The position numbers were made by a program, and so were the translations under genes. A stretch of DNA of 64,000 nt from CALVGQ01 sp031551965. GTDB lineage: Bacteria > Bacillota_I > Bacilli_A > Erysipelotrichales > Erysipelotrichaceae. Each line of letters begins with the position of its first letter. Position 1 is the first letter of the stretch. Location of the stretch: NCBI GenBank assembly GCA_031551965.1, contig JAVBMW010000003.1:1-64000 (forward strand), written 5' to 3'. Below, in pieces: positions 10,786 through 19,400 of the stretch. The notes beneath the pieces are model-generated. The model saw nothing but the letters and a program-made list of their open reading frames with translations, ran no database searches and was not told where the DNA came from.

Positions 10786-11478
10786 ATGAAAATTGCAATA
10801 TGTGACGATATGCCAAATGAAGCAAAGCTACTTGCCTCTTTATTAAATGGCGAAGATGTTACTGTTTTTCATGATCCCAACGAATTAATAAAATATATTC
10901 AAGATAAGCATAAGATTGATGTATGTTTTTTGGATGTTTTAATGCCTGAAATGAATGGTATCGAATTAGCGAAAAAATTAAGGACAAATGGATTTTCAAA
11001 TCCAATTGTATACTGCACTACATCAAAAGAGTATGCCTTTGATGCTTTCGGCGTTGCAGCTTTTGATTATTTACTTAAACCACCAACACAAGAAGATGTT
11101 GAAATGACACTAAAAAAGTTAAAGTCAAAAATAAAGGAAGATGAAAATCAATTTCTTACAATTAAAACTATCAACAATTGGGCACAAATTCCATTCAAAG
11201 AGATTTCTCATGCTGAAGTAATTTCGCATAATGTAATAATTTATTTGAACAATGGAAAAACTTTTACAATTAATGAGACATTTAAAGAGATAATGTCACA
11301 GCTACAAGAAAAACGCTTTAAACAATGCCATCGTTCTTATATTTTAAATGTTGATAGTATAAAAATATTAGAAAAAAAAGATGCTTTAATGATCAATGGA
11401 GCCATCGTTCCTATATCTGCTAATTTTCGGTCGATGATACAAAAAAGTTTTATTGAAAAAACAGTAAGAAGAGGATAA
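10786..11478 (+). CDS. LytTR-family response regulator (AgrA/VirR type)
   Basis: Cytoplasmic transcription regulator of 230 residues. The N-terminal receiver domain (about 1-120) has the acidic pair D7-D8, the phospho-acceptor Asp50 in the motif FLDVLMP, and a conserved K-P-P near residue 100. A LytTR DNA-binding domain (about 135-228) ends with the typical FKQCHRSYILN motif. I start at ATG 10786, with GAGGAAA at 10771-10777; an in-frame ATG 45 bp upstream would lie in the promoter. The sensor kinase begins 3 bp after the stop, so the two form one operon. LytTR regulators of this kind often respond to peptides and control surface or bacteriocin genes; a role for the giant surface protein upstream is inferred from position. 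Confidence 0.9.
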   Translation: MKIAICDDMPNEAKLLASLLNGEDVTVFHDPNELIKYIQDKHKIDVCFLDVLMPEMNGIELAKKLRTNGFSNPIVYCTTSKEYAFDAFGVAAFDYLLKPPTQEDVEMTLKKLKSKIKEDENQFLTIKTINNWAQIPFKEISHAEVISHNVIIYLNNGKTFTINETFKEIMSQLQEKRFKQCHRSYILNVDSIKILEKKDALMINGAIVPISANFRSMIQKSFIEKTVRRG

Positions 11479-11481
11479 TTT

Positions 11482-12765
11482 ATGCATTTTGTGTATATCG
11501 CAGTCAATTATTTATTTCTAATAATGAACATAATTATATCAATGTTCTGCTTTGATTATGAAGAAAAAAACAAACGCATAGTGATGATTAGTATTTTTCT
11601 TATTGCCATTTTTAATGCAGTGATTTATTTTACACCGTTGGCTATTTATTTCATTAATGTTCCTGTGGCTATATTTTATTTTGTACCGCTTGGGTTTTAT
11701 CATAAGGGTCATCTTTTTCAAAAAATATTTGTTTACGTTACTTTTTCATTCTTAACAAGTTTTGCCTATTGGTTCTCATCGTTAGTAGCTGAATTAATGT
11801 TTGGATATGGTTCAGAATTATATTATGTTGTTTATGCAGTGGTAGCAGTTGTTTTTTATGCAATTATTTTTATTTTAACTCGAAAGTATGGAAAACAGCT
11901 AACTAATAAACTATTCACAAGCACTCCTTCATTGATTTGGGTAGTATATATAAGTTTGCCTATTTCATCTTTGATTGCGATTGGATATCTGTATTTAAAT
12001 CAAGGTTTTATTTGGTATCCTAAACCAATACGTAATGATTTGATTTATATATTGTTGCCGTTCTTTATTTTGGCGAGTTTTGCGTTATTGTTTAGCTCAA
12101 TTCTTACTACACATAATTTGTTGTCGACGATTCATGATCGTGATTTTGCGAAGAATGTTATTTCTGCAGGTTCAGGGTATTATCAAAAGTTAAATGAGGT
12201 TTATGAACAGATAAGAATACTTCGACATGATTACAAATATCATTTAAATGGTATGAGTCAACTTTTGTCATCGGGTAATACTGAAGAGTTGGATCGTTAT
12301 CTAAATAAAATTCAAATAGAACTTAATAAAAATGAATTGTCATATTTTAGTGATAACCCAGTTGTGAATGGATTGGTGGCAAGTTACGCAGAAGAATGTA
12401 AAAGACAAAATATTAAGTTTATTTCTAATATTGTACTTCCGGATCAATTCAAAATAGATAATTATGAATTATGCATCGTGTTAGGGAATATTTTGCAAAA
12501 TGCTTTAGAGGCTACAAGCAAGCTTGAAAAAGATAAAGAAATAGAACTGTTGGTAAATAAAACTGAAGCAAATCAATTAGCGATTATCTGTAAAAATACA
12601 TACAATGGTGAAATAGAGTTGATCAATCAACAACTGAGTAGTAAAAAAACAAATGGAGGTTTTGGAATTCGAAGTGTTCAAGCTGTGATTCAACAATATG
12701 CAGGAGAATTTTTAACAGAATGGGATGAAACTACATTCAGTGTTTATATCTTGTTGACAAGTTGA
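11482..12765 (+). CDS. Sensor histidine kinase, AgrC-like (GHKL ATPase)
   Basis: Membrane sensor kinase of 427 residues. About six hydrophobic segments fill the first 215 residues, followed by a dimerisation helix with the phospho-acceptor His249 in RILRHDYKYH. The ATPase domain shows the N box in GNILQNALEAT and a G box in NGGFGIRSV. This layout (polytopic N-terminus, short helix with RHDY, HATPase_c_5-type domain) is that of AgrC-like quorum or peptide sensors. It starts 3 bp after the response regulator stop and is its obvious partner. No agrD-like peptide gene or agrB-like processing protease was recognised nearby, so the ligand is unknown. Confidence 0.9.
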   Translation: MHFVYIAVNYLFLIMNIIISMFCFDYEEKNKRIVMISIFLIAIFNAVIYFTPLAIYFINVPVAIFYFVPLGFYHKGHLFQKIFVYVTFSFLTSFAYWFSSLVAELMFGYGSELYYVVYAVVAVVFYAIIFILTRKYGKQLTNKLFTSTPSLIWVVYISLPISSLIAIGYLYLNQGFIWYPKPIRNDLIYILLPFFILASFALLFSSILTTHNLLSTIHDRDFAKNVISAGSGYYQKLNEVYEQIRILRHDYKYHLNGMSQLLSSGNTEELDRYLNKIQIELNKNELSYFSDNPVVNGLVASYAEECKRQNIKFISNIVLPDQFKIDNYELCIVLGNILQNALEATSKLEKDKEIELLVNKTEANQLAIICKNTYNGEIELINQQLSSKKTNGGFGIRSVQAVIQQYAGEFLTEWDETTFSVYILLTS

Positions 12766-12808
12766 GTTTTTAGAGATGATAATATAGCTAATAAAGATGA
12801 GGTATCTT

Positions 12809-13351
12809 ATGAATGAAAAAATTGTTACTGAAAGATTGTTGCTTCGCCCATTTGAATTGAGTGATGCAGAATCGGTTGCACGTATTTGCAACAATGTAAA
12901 ATTATATAGAGGGACGCTATCGTTACCATATCCGTATACGATAGATCATGCGATTGGTTGGATTTCTCGAAATAAAGAAAATTTTGAAAATGACAAAATT
13001 TATGATTTTGCGATAACAGAAAAAGATAGTGGGAAATTAGTAGGTGCTATTGGAATCGGAAACGATCAAAAAAATAAAAATGGCGAATTAGGGTATTGGA
13101 TCGATGAACAATGTTGGAGAAATGGATATGCAACAGAAGCGACAAAAGCGATCATCGATTATGTATTTAACGTAAAAGGATTTCATCGTGTTTTCGCAAG
13201 ACACTATAAATCTAACCCTGCATCGGGAAAAGTAATGATAAAAACAGGTATGAGTTACGAAGGAGAATTGAAAGATCATATATTAAAAGATGGTGTATTT
13301 GAAACGATTATTTGTTACGGAATATTAAATCCAAATAGAGGTAAAAAATAA
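12809..13351 (+). CDS. GNAT N-acetyltransferase, RimJ/RimL-like
   Basis: A 180-residue GNAT-fold acetyltransferase. It opens with the family motif TERLLLRPFELSDAE, and the acetyl-CoA binding region is visible in ELGYWIDEQCWRNGYATEA, followed by HRVFARHYKSNPASGKVM. Proteins of this group acetylate N-termini of ribosomal proteins or small amines and antibiotics; the substrate here cannot be told. I prefer ATG 12809 because GAGG at 12799-12802 sits 6 bp upstream; an ATG at 12797 has no such site. It ends in a terminator overlapping its stop codon and so is transcribed apart from the ribosomal genes that follow. Confidence 0.88.
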   Translation: MNEKIVTERLLLRPFELSDAESVARICNNVKLYRGTLSLPYPYTIDHAIGWISRNKENFENDKIYDFAITEKDSGKLVGAIGIGNDQKNKNGELGYWIDEQCWRNGYATEATKAIIDYVFNVKGFHRVFARHYKSNPASGKVMIKTGMSYEGELKDHILKDGVFETIICYGILNPNRGKK

Positions 13352-13363
13352 CCTCTTTTTTTG
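13337..13363 (+). terminator. Terminator overlapping the GNAT stop codon
   Basis: Stem AGAGGT (13337-13342) pairs with ACCTCT (13351-13356), followed by seven T. The stop codon at 13349-13351 lies within the loop and stem. Confidence 0.75.
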
Positions 13364-13384
13364 TGCTGAATCACGCAAAAACGC

Positions 13385-13413
13385 TTGACTACGGGGGTAT
13401 TTGCGTGTATTAT
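13385..13413 (+). promoter_or_regulatory. Promoter of rplK-rplA
   Basis: TTGACT at 13385-13390 and TATTAT at 13408-13413 are separated by 17 bp. The transcript would carry a leader of about 85 nt before rplK. Confidence 0.8.
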
Positions 13414-13445
13414 TATAAGGCTACACGCATGTAGCAAGCTTTAAA

Positions 13446-13474
13446 CGTGGGAGAATGAATATTCGTTGACCACG
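13446..13474 (+). promoter_or_regulatory. Probable L1-binding leader hairpin before rplK
   Basis: CGTGG (13446-13450) pairs with CCACG (13470-13474). The 5' side reads GTGGGAG and the 3' side TGACCAC, an asymmetric internal-loop arrangement resembling the L1 binding site on rplK-rplA leaders, where excess L1 represses translation. Recognition is by eye only. Confidence 0.55.
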
Positions 13475-13507
13475 CCGCAAGCAATCAATTTATAGGAGGT
13501 AAGTCTT

Positions 13508-13930
13508 GTGAGTAAGAAAAAAATCGCAAAAGTTTGTAAGTTGCAATTCGCAGCTGGACAAGCAAAACCAGGACCAGCACTAGCATCAGCTGGAATCAAC
13601 ATGCCACAATTCTGCGTAGCATTCAATGACGCTACAAAGGATCGTGCAGGAGACGTCGTACCAGTAATCATTACTGCGTATGAAGACAAATCTTTTGATT
13701 TTGTATTAAAAACTACACCAGCAGCTAATTTATTAAGAAAAGCTGCAGGGGTTAAATCAGGATCAGGGAAACCAAACACAAACAAAGTTGGTAAAATTAC
13801 AGTGGCTCAATTAAGAGAAATCGCTGAGTACAAATTACCAGACTTAAATGCAAATGATGTTGAAGCTGCGATGAACATTATTGCGGGTACTGCTCGTAAT
13901 ATGGGTATCGTAGTAGAAGGAATGGAGTAA
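13508..13930 (+). CDS. rplK: 50S ribosomal protein L11
   Basis: Large-subunit protein of the GTPase-associated centre, 140 residues, the usual length. It shows the proline-rich linker region PGPALASAGINMPQF and the C-terminal RNA-binding domain ending in GTARNMGIVVEG. The start codon is GTG at 13508, with AGGAGGT at 13494-13500. It is the first gene of an rplK-rplA unit; the secE and nusG genes that usually lie just upstream in Firmicutes are absent here, replaced by a GNAT gene and a terminator. Confidence 0.98.
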   Translation: MSKKKIAKVCKLQFAAGQAKPGPALASAGINMPQFCVAFNDATKDRAGDVVPVIITAYEDKSFDFVLKTTPAANLLRKAAGVKSGSGKPNTNKVGKITVAQLREIAEYKLPDLNANDVEAAMNIIAGTARNMGIVVEGME

Positions 13931-13934
13931 GATT

Positions 13935-14618
13935 ATGGCAAAGAGCGGAAAAAAATATCTTGAAGCGGCAAAACTAGTTGACCGTAACATTACTTATTCT
14001 ATGGTAGATGCAGTTGCGTTAGCAAAGAAAACCAATGTAGCTAAATTTGATGCTTCTGTTGAAGTTTCATTCAACTTAAACATTGATCCTCGTCATGCGG
14101 ATCAACAAATTCGTGGAGCTATGGTTCTTCCTAACGGAACAGGCCGTACTCAAAAAGTGTTAGTTATTACTCAAGGAGCTAAAGAACAAGAAGCAAAAGA
14201 TGCTGGTGCAGATTTTGTAGGCGGAAAAGAAATCCTTGAAGATATCAAAAAAGGTTGGTTTGATTTTGACGTTATCGTAGCTACTCCTGATATGATGGGA
14301 GAACTAGGGAAACTAGGGAAAATCTTAGGGCCTAAAGGGTTAATGCCTAACCCTAAAACTGGAACAGTTACAATGAACATTGCGAATGCTGTTGCAGAAA
14401 TCAAAAAAGGTAAAGTGGAATATCGTTGTGATAAAGAAGGTATCGTTAACTGTTTAATCGGTAAAGTATCGTTTACTGATGAAGCATTAGTTGAAAACTT
14501 CAAAGCGCTTTACGATGTGCTTGCAAAAGCTAGACCTGCTGCTGTTAAAGGAGCTTACATGAAAAGTGTAACTGTTACAACAACAATGGGGCCTGGAGTT
14601 CGAGTAACGATCGAATAA
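13935..14618 (+). CDS. rplA: 50S ribosomal protein L1
   Basis: Protein of the L1 stalk, 227 residues, the standard bacterial length. The conserved segment GPKGLMPNPKTGTVT and the N-terminal SGKKYLEAAKL are clear. It starts 4 bp after rplK and shares its promoter; L1 is the usual feedback repressor of this two-gene unit through the leader hairpin near 13446. The rplJ promoter begins 5 bp after its stop codon. Confidence 0.98.
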   Translation: MAKSGKKYLEAAKLVDRNITYSMVDAVALAKKTNVAKFDASVEVSFNLNIDPRHADQQIRGAMVLPNGTGRTQKVLVITQGAKEQEAKDAGADFVGGKEILEDIKKGWFDFDVIVATPDMMGELGKLGKILGPKGLMPNPKTGTVTMNIANAVAEIKKGKVEYRCDKEGIVNCLIGKVSFTDEALVENFKALYDVLAKARPAAVKGAYMKSVTVTTTMGPGVRVTIE

Positions 14619-14622
14619 TTTC

Positions 14623-14650
14623 TTGACAAGAAATAAATAACTGTTAAAAT
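14623..14650 (+). promoter_or_regulatory. Promoter of rplJ-rplL
   Basis: Consensus TTGACA at 14623-14628 and TAAAAT at 14645-14650, spaced 16 bp, directly after the rplA stop codon. It drives the L10 leader. Confidence 0.85.
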
Positions 14651-14670
14651 TAGGTTGTTATCAATATACC

Positions 14671-14766
14671 ATAGACAGCAACGGCGTGAAGCTTAATCAT
14701 GTTGCCGAGGTAAGTAATCTTAGTTGAATACTTTTACCCATGCTGTCAAAAGCGTGGGTTTTATAT
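14671..14766 (+). promoter_or_regulatory. L10 leader with transcription attenuator
   Basis: The leader before rplJ matches the Firmicutes L10 leader in position and key elements. A stem GCAAC (14678-14682)/GTTGC (14701-14705) lies in the region expected to bind the L10-L12 complex. A terminator hairpin pairs 14736-14744 with 14751-14759 and is followed by T-rich sequence. GACAGCA at 14674-14680 is perfectly complementary to TGCTGTC at 14741-14747, which overlaps the 5' arm of the terminator, so the two structures exclude each other. Excess L10-L12 is known to favour termination in Bacillus. Confidence 0.85.
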
Positions 14767-14808
14767 TATTGAGTATATTGTGGCATATAGAAAAATGGAG
14801 GTGTAGCA

Positions 14809-15300
14809 ATGAAACAAGCGGTATTAGACGCAAAAGTTGAGTTAGTTAGTCAAATTCAAGAACAATTTACTAACAGCGCTTCTTCTGTGGTAGTAGAGTA
14901 TCGTGGATTAACTGTTGCTGAAGTTACTGAACTTCGTAGATCACTTCGTGCAGAAGGTGTTGACTTTAAAGTTTATAAAAACTCTATGGTACAACGTGCT
15001 GCTGAAGCTGCAGGGTACAATGACTTACAGGAACAATTAACTGGTCCAAACGCAATCGCATTCAGTAATGATGCAGTTGCTCCAAGCCGTGTCTTAGCTA
15101 AATTTGCTAAGAAACATGACAAACTTGTATTAAAAGGTGGAGTTGTTGACGGGAAAATCGTTAACGTTGACGAAATCAAAGCATTATCAGTGCTTCCAAA
15201 CAAAGAAGGCATGATCGCTATGTTGTTAGGATGCATCCAATCACCAATTCGTTCATTTGCTTGCACAGTTAAAGCTGTTGCTGATGCAAAAAGCGAATAA
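14809..15300 (+). CDS. rplJ: 50S ribosomal protein L10
   Basis: Base of the ribosomal stalk and autoregulator of this operon, 163 residues, the usual length. The N-terminal RNA-binding domain includes the conserved VVEYRGLTVAEVTELR and LTGPNAIAFS segments; the C-terminal helix that holds L12 dimers ends in VADAKSE. ATG 14809 follows GGAGGTG with normal spacing. The leader attenuator upstream shows that its expression is controlled at transcription elongation. Confidence 0.98.
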   Translation: MKQAVLDAKVELVSQIQEQFTNSASSVVVEYRGLTVAEVTELRRSLRAEGVDFKVYKNSMVQRAAEAAGYNDLQEQLTGPNAIAFSNDAVAPSRVLAKFAKKHDKLVLKGGVVDGKIVNVDEIKALSVLPNKEGMIAMLLGCIQSPIRSFACTVKAVADAKSE

Positions 15301-15331
15301 TTACATTGATTAATTTAGGAGGAAAATAAAA

Positions 15332-15703
15332 ATGGCAAAACTTAATCATGAAGATATCTTAGCATACTTAGAGTCTGCTACAATTCTTGAACTAAACGAC
15401 TTAGTAAAAGCAATCGAAGAAAAATTTGGTGTTACTGCTGCTGCACCAGTAGCTGTTGCTGCTGTAGCTGCTGAAGCTGCACCTGCTGAAGCTGCTGAAG
15501 TATCTGTAATTCTTACAGAAGCTGGAGCAACTAAAGTTGCAGTTATCAAAGTAGTACGTGAAATCACTGGTCTTGGACTTGTTGAAGCTAAAGGGCTTGT
15601 TGACAAAGCACCAGCTCCAATCAAAGAAAACATCAAACCAGAAGAAGCAGAAGCTATCAAAAAACAACTTATGGAAGCTGGAGCTACTGTCGAAATCAAA
15701 TAG
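15332..15703 (+). CDS. rplL: 50S ribosomal protein L7/L12
   Basis: Stalk protein that recruits translation factors, 123 residues. An N-terminal dimerisation domain is followed by an alanine-rich hinge at about 36-58 and the conserved C-terminal domain (KVAVIKVVREITGLGLVEAK). AGGAGG lies upstream of ATG 15332. It forms a unit with rplJ. The long open frames on the other strand here come from the biased Ala/Glu/Lys composition. Confidence 0.98.
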   Translation: MAKLNHEDILAYLESATILELNDLVKAIEEKFGVTAAAPVAVAAVAAEAAPAEAAEVSVILTEAGATKVAVIKVVREITGLGLVEAKGLVDKAPAPIKENIKPEEAEAIKKQLMEAGATVEIK

Positions 15704-15725
15704 TTTCACATTAAAATTAGCCTTT

Positions 15726-15752
15726 AAGCCGAACTTATTTAGCTCGGCTTTT
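15726..15752 (+). terminator. Hairpin after rplL, partial terminator or processing site
   Basis: AAGCCGA (15726-15732) pairs with TCGGCTT (15744-15750). Only a short T run follows, so some read-through into the methyltransferase gene is likely. Confidence 0.5.
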
Positions 15753-15777
15753 AAGCCCTTTAAGGGAGGTACAATTC

Positions 15778-16374
15778 ATGAGTCATTATTACACTGACAA
15801 TCGTGATTTACCACATGACCGGAAAGAAATCTCTTTCCGGTTTTCGGGCTATAATTTTGTATTTGGTACTGACCGTGGTGTGTTTTCAAAGGACAAAGTT
15901 GATACAGGGACACATATTTTATTAAATGTGATCAAAGATCAATCTTTATCTGGAAATGTAGCGGATATTGGATGCGGGATTGGAGTTATTGGAATCATTG
16001 TGAAAAAGCTGTTTCCTGAAACGGAGATTACAATGGTCGATGTCAATTCTCGTGCAGTGGAGCTCTCCGTTTTTAATGCGCAAAAAAATGGAGTTGAATG
16101 CAATGTTCTTGAATCCAATGGATTTGAGAAATTAATTGAAGGCTATGAAACTGTAATTTGTAATCCCCCTATTCGGGCGGGGAAAGTAGTAATTTATCAA
16201 ATATTCGATGAAAGTTATGAACATTTAAATCCAGGTGGATCTTTATGGATCGTAATGAGAAAACAACATGGAGCACTAAGTGCAATTAAAAAATTAGAAA
16301 TGCGATTTAATGAAGTGAAAATCATTGATAAAGACAAGGGTTTTTACGTTATTAAGGCAACGAAGTCGAATTGA
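15778..16374 (+). CDS. RsmC-like class I methyltransferase (YbxB type)
   Basis: Predicted SAM-dependent methyltransferase of 198 residues. The SAM-binding motif I reads VADIGCGIGVIG (about residue 60) and the catalytic motif IV is NPPI (about residue 129), typical of N2-guanine rRNA methyltransferases of the RsmC family. In Bacillus an RsmC-like gene, ybxB, occupies the same place between rplL and rpoB, which supports the call. GGAGGT at 15765-15770 sets the ATG at 15778. The single-domain length matches the C-terminal half of E. coli RsmC. 16S rRNA as substrate is inferred. Confidence 0.9.
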   Translation: MSHYYTDNRDLPHDRKEISFRFSGYNFVFGTDRGVFSKDKVDTGTHILLNVIKDQSLSGNVADIGCGIGVIGIIVKKLFPETEITMVDVNSRAVELSVFNAQKNGVECNVLESNGFEKLIEGYETVICNPPIRAGKVVIYQIFDESYEHLNPGGSLWIVMRKQHGALSAIKKLEMRFNEVKIIDKDKGFYVIKATKSN

Positions 16375-16399
16375 CAGAATTGCAATTTTATGATAATAT
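16371..16399 (+). promoter_or_regulatory. Candidate promoter of rpoB-rpoC
   Basis: TTGACA at 16371-16376 overlaps the stop codon of the methyltransferase gene. The -10 could be TAATAT at 16394-16399 (17-bp spacing) or GATAAT at 16392-16397 (15 bp). The leader is about 75 nt long. Confidence 0.7.
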
Positions 16400-16479
16400 A
16401 TTAAAGTGCATAATAGTACGTAAAAAATGGGAAGTTATGCCCTTTTTCGCGTTTAAAAGCTTGTGAAAGGATGGCGTAC

Positions 16480-19400
16480 ATGACAAAAAAACAAAATTAT
16501 CGTGTTATTGAATTAGGCGCAAAAGCAACTCGTCGCGACTATTCAAAAGTAAGTGGAACTTTAGATTTACCAGACTTAGTAGAAATCCAAACGGCTTCTT
16601 ATGAATGGTTTAAATCTCAAGGTATCCGCGAAGTGTTTGACGATATCTATCCGATTCAAAACTTTAATGGTGATATCAAATTAAAATTCGTTGATTACGA
16701 ATTTGGAACGCCGAAGTATACAGTAAGTGAATGTAAATACCGTGAAGCAAACTATGCAGCTCCACTAAAGGCAAAAATGGAACTTGAAGTCATGAATAAT
16801 GAAACAGGTGAAATTACGACAAAGTGGGAAGATGTTTTCTTAGGTGATTTCCCTTTAATGACAGATACAGGAACTTTTATTATCAATGGGGGAGAACGTA
16901 TTATCGTTTCTCAAATCGTTCGTTCACCAGGTGCTTATTTTGATATTCTTTCTGAAGATAAAACAGGTAGAGATACTTATGTGAGTGAATTGATCCCTAG
17001 TCGTGGTACTTGGCTAGAATTTATGACAGATAGTAAAAAAGCGGCTGTAGGTCGTATTTTGAACTTATCTATCGATAGGAAAAGAAAAGTACTATTCTCA
17101 GTTTTATTTAAAGCTGTAGGATGTGGTTTGAACTTACAAAAATCTGAAGATGCTTTTGATACAACTAAAATTGTGAAGTTCTTAAAGGCAATGGATCAAG
17201 ATGTTGTAGAAAATGCAAATGTTGAAGGTGAAACAAGAGAGTTCTTAGACCTTTATTTGAATTTATATACATCATTATTTGGTGATTATGAAGAAATTCG
17301 TAATACTTTAGTTGCCGATAAAGTGAAGACTAGTACTGAAGCTTTATTAACTGTTTATGAAAATCAACGTTCTGATGAAATTCCAACGCTTGATGGATCA
17401 ATTACATTGATGAATGCGAAGTTCTTTGATCATCGCCGTTATGATTTAACTGCTGCAGGACGTTATAAATTAAATAAAAAATTATCTTTGATCGATCGTC
17501 TTGAAGGGGCAGTACCAGTTGAAGATATTGTAAATGCTAAAGGTGAAGTAATCTTAAAAGCAGGTACATTTGTAACTAAGAAAGAAAGAAATGCGATCAA
17601 AGCTGATATGGCAAATGGAATAGGTGTACAAGCTTATCCATTTAATCATGCATTCTCTCATCCTGAAGTTGCTGAAGTAAGTACTGCTGACTGTGTTTTA
17701 GTAGGAAGAATTCTTGCGAAAGATGTAGAACTTAAAAATAAAACAATAGAAGAAGGAACAGTTTTAACTGCTCAAGATGTTAAAGAAATCGCAAAAGAAT
17801 ATACAAACGTTTCTATTTATACTGGTATTGTTGCTAGTCCTGTAGTTTTAACACGCGAAAATGTAAGTAGTGTGCTTGATTATGGAACTCGTCTCTATGT
17901 AATTGGTCGTGTTACCAAGAATAATGAAGACTATTCTGTAGATGGAGAAAATATTTGCGAACGCTATTATCCTGATGTTGTATTATCTGGGATCACTAGT
18001 GAAAATATGAATGTATTAATGCAAGAAGCTGACTTGAATGATATTACTGTATGGTTAGTAGGATCTGCAGTTTCAGTAATGAAAGTTAGACTTGTAAATG
18101 ATGCAAATCATGTCGTTAAAATTGTTGCGAACGATCCATTGAATCAAAAGAAAACAATCACGATCAGTGATATGTATGCATTCCTTTCATATCAATTAAA
18201 TATGCTTGATACTGTAGGAAATGTTGATGATATCGACCAACTTGGGAACCGCCGTATCCGTACAGTTGGCGAACTTATTCAAAATCAATTCCGTATTGGG
18301 CTAAGCCGTATGGAACGTGTTGTTAAGGAAAGGATGTCAATTGCAGATAAAGCTGCAATCACTCCTAAACAACTTACAAATATTCGTCCATTAACTGCGG
18401 CAATCAAAGAATTCTTTAGTTCTTCTCAGTTATCTCAATTTATGGATCAACAAAATCCACTTGCCGAACTTACAAATAAACGTCGTATTTCTGCTCTTGG
18501 ACCTGGTGGTTTAACACGTGAACGTGCTGGATTTGAAGTACGTGACGTTCATAACTCTCACTATGGCCGAATTTGTCCAATTGAAACTCCAGAAGGACCA
18601 AATATCGGGTTGATCTCAAACTTAACAACATATGCAAAAATCAATGAATATGGATTTATTCAAACTCCATATCGTATCGTTAAAGAAGGCGGAGAAGTAA
18701 CTGAAGAAGTTATGTATTTATCTGCTGACGAAGAAAATGATTACATCATTGCCCAAGCCAATGAGGTTATTGATGGAAAACTTGTCAATGACCAAGTTGT
18801 TGCACGTATTGCCGGAGAAACTGTTCTTGTAAAACGTAGTCAAGTTGAATTGGCCGACGTTTCACCAAAACAGATCGTATCTGTTGCTACTGCTTGTATT
18901 CCATTCCTTGAAAATGACGATGCTTCTCGTGCTCTAATGGGTGCCAACATGCAACGTCAGGCTGTACCTCTGTTGAATCCTCACTCTCCATATGTTGGAA
19001 CAGGGATCGAATATCGTATTGCCCATGATGCTGGATCAGGTTTGATTGCGACTGAAGATGGTGTAGTAACGTATGTTGACGCTCAAAAAATCATCGTATC
19101 TGGTGAAAGCGGCGAAAAACAATATGATTTATTTAAATTCCGCCGTTCTAATGCTGGAACATGTTTGAACCAAAAACCAATCGTTAAACACGGTGAAAAA
19201 ATCAAACGTGGAGATATCTTGGCAGATGGACCATCAATGGAAAGTGGAGAACTTGCATTAGGTCAAAACGTAACAATTGCGTTCATGACTTGGCATGGTT
19301 ACAACTATGAAGATGCGATCATCATGTCTGAAAGAATGGTCAAAGATGATGTTTATACTTCAATTCATATTGAAGAATATGATATCGAATGCCGTGAAAC

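Noticed and set aside
13441..15709. Long open frames on the minus strand across rplK, rplA, rplJ and rplL
   Set aside because: They mirror the conserved ribosomal genes, have low-complexity sequence and no ribosome sites.
16406..16450. Attenuator hairpin in the rpoB leader
   Set aside because: Only three GC pairs form around the GGG/CCC near 16428, too weak for a terminator.
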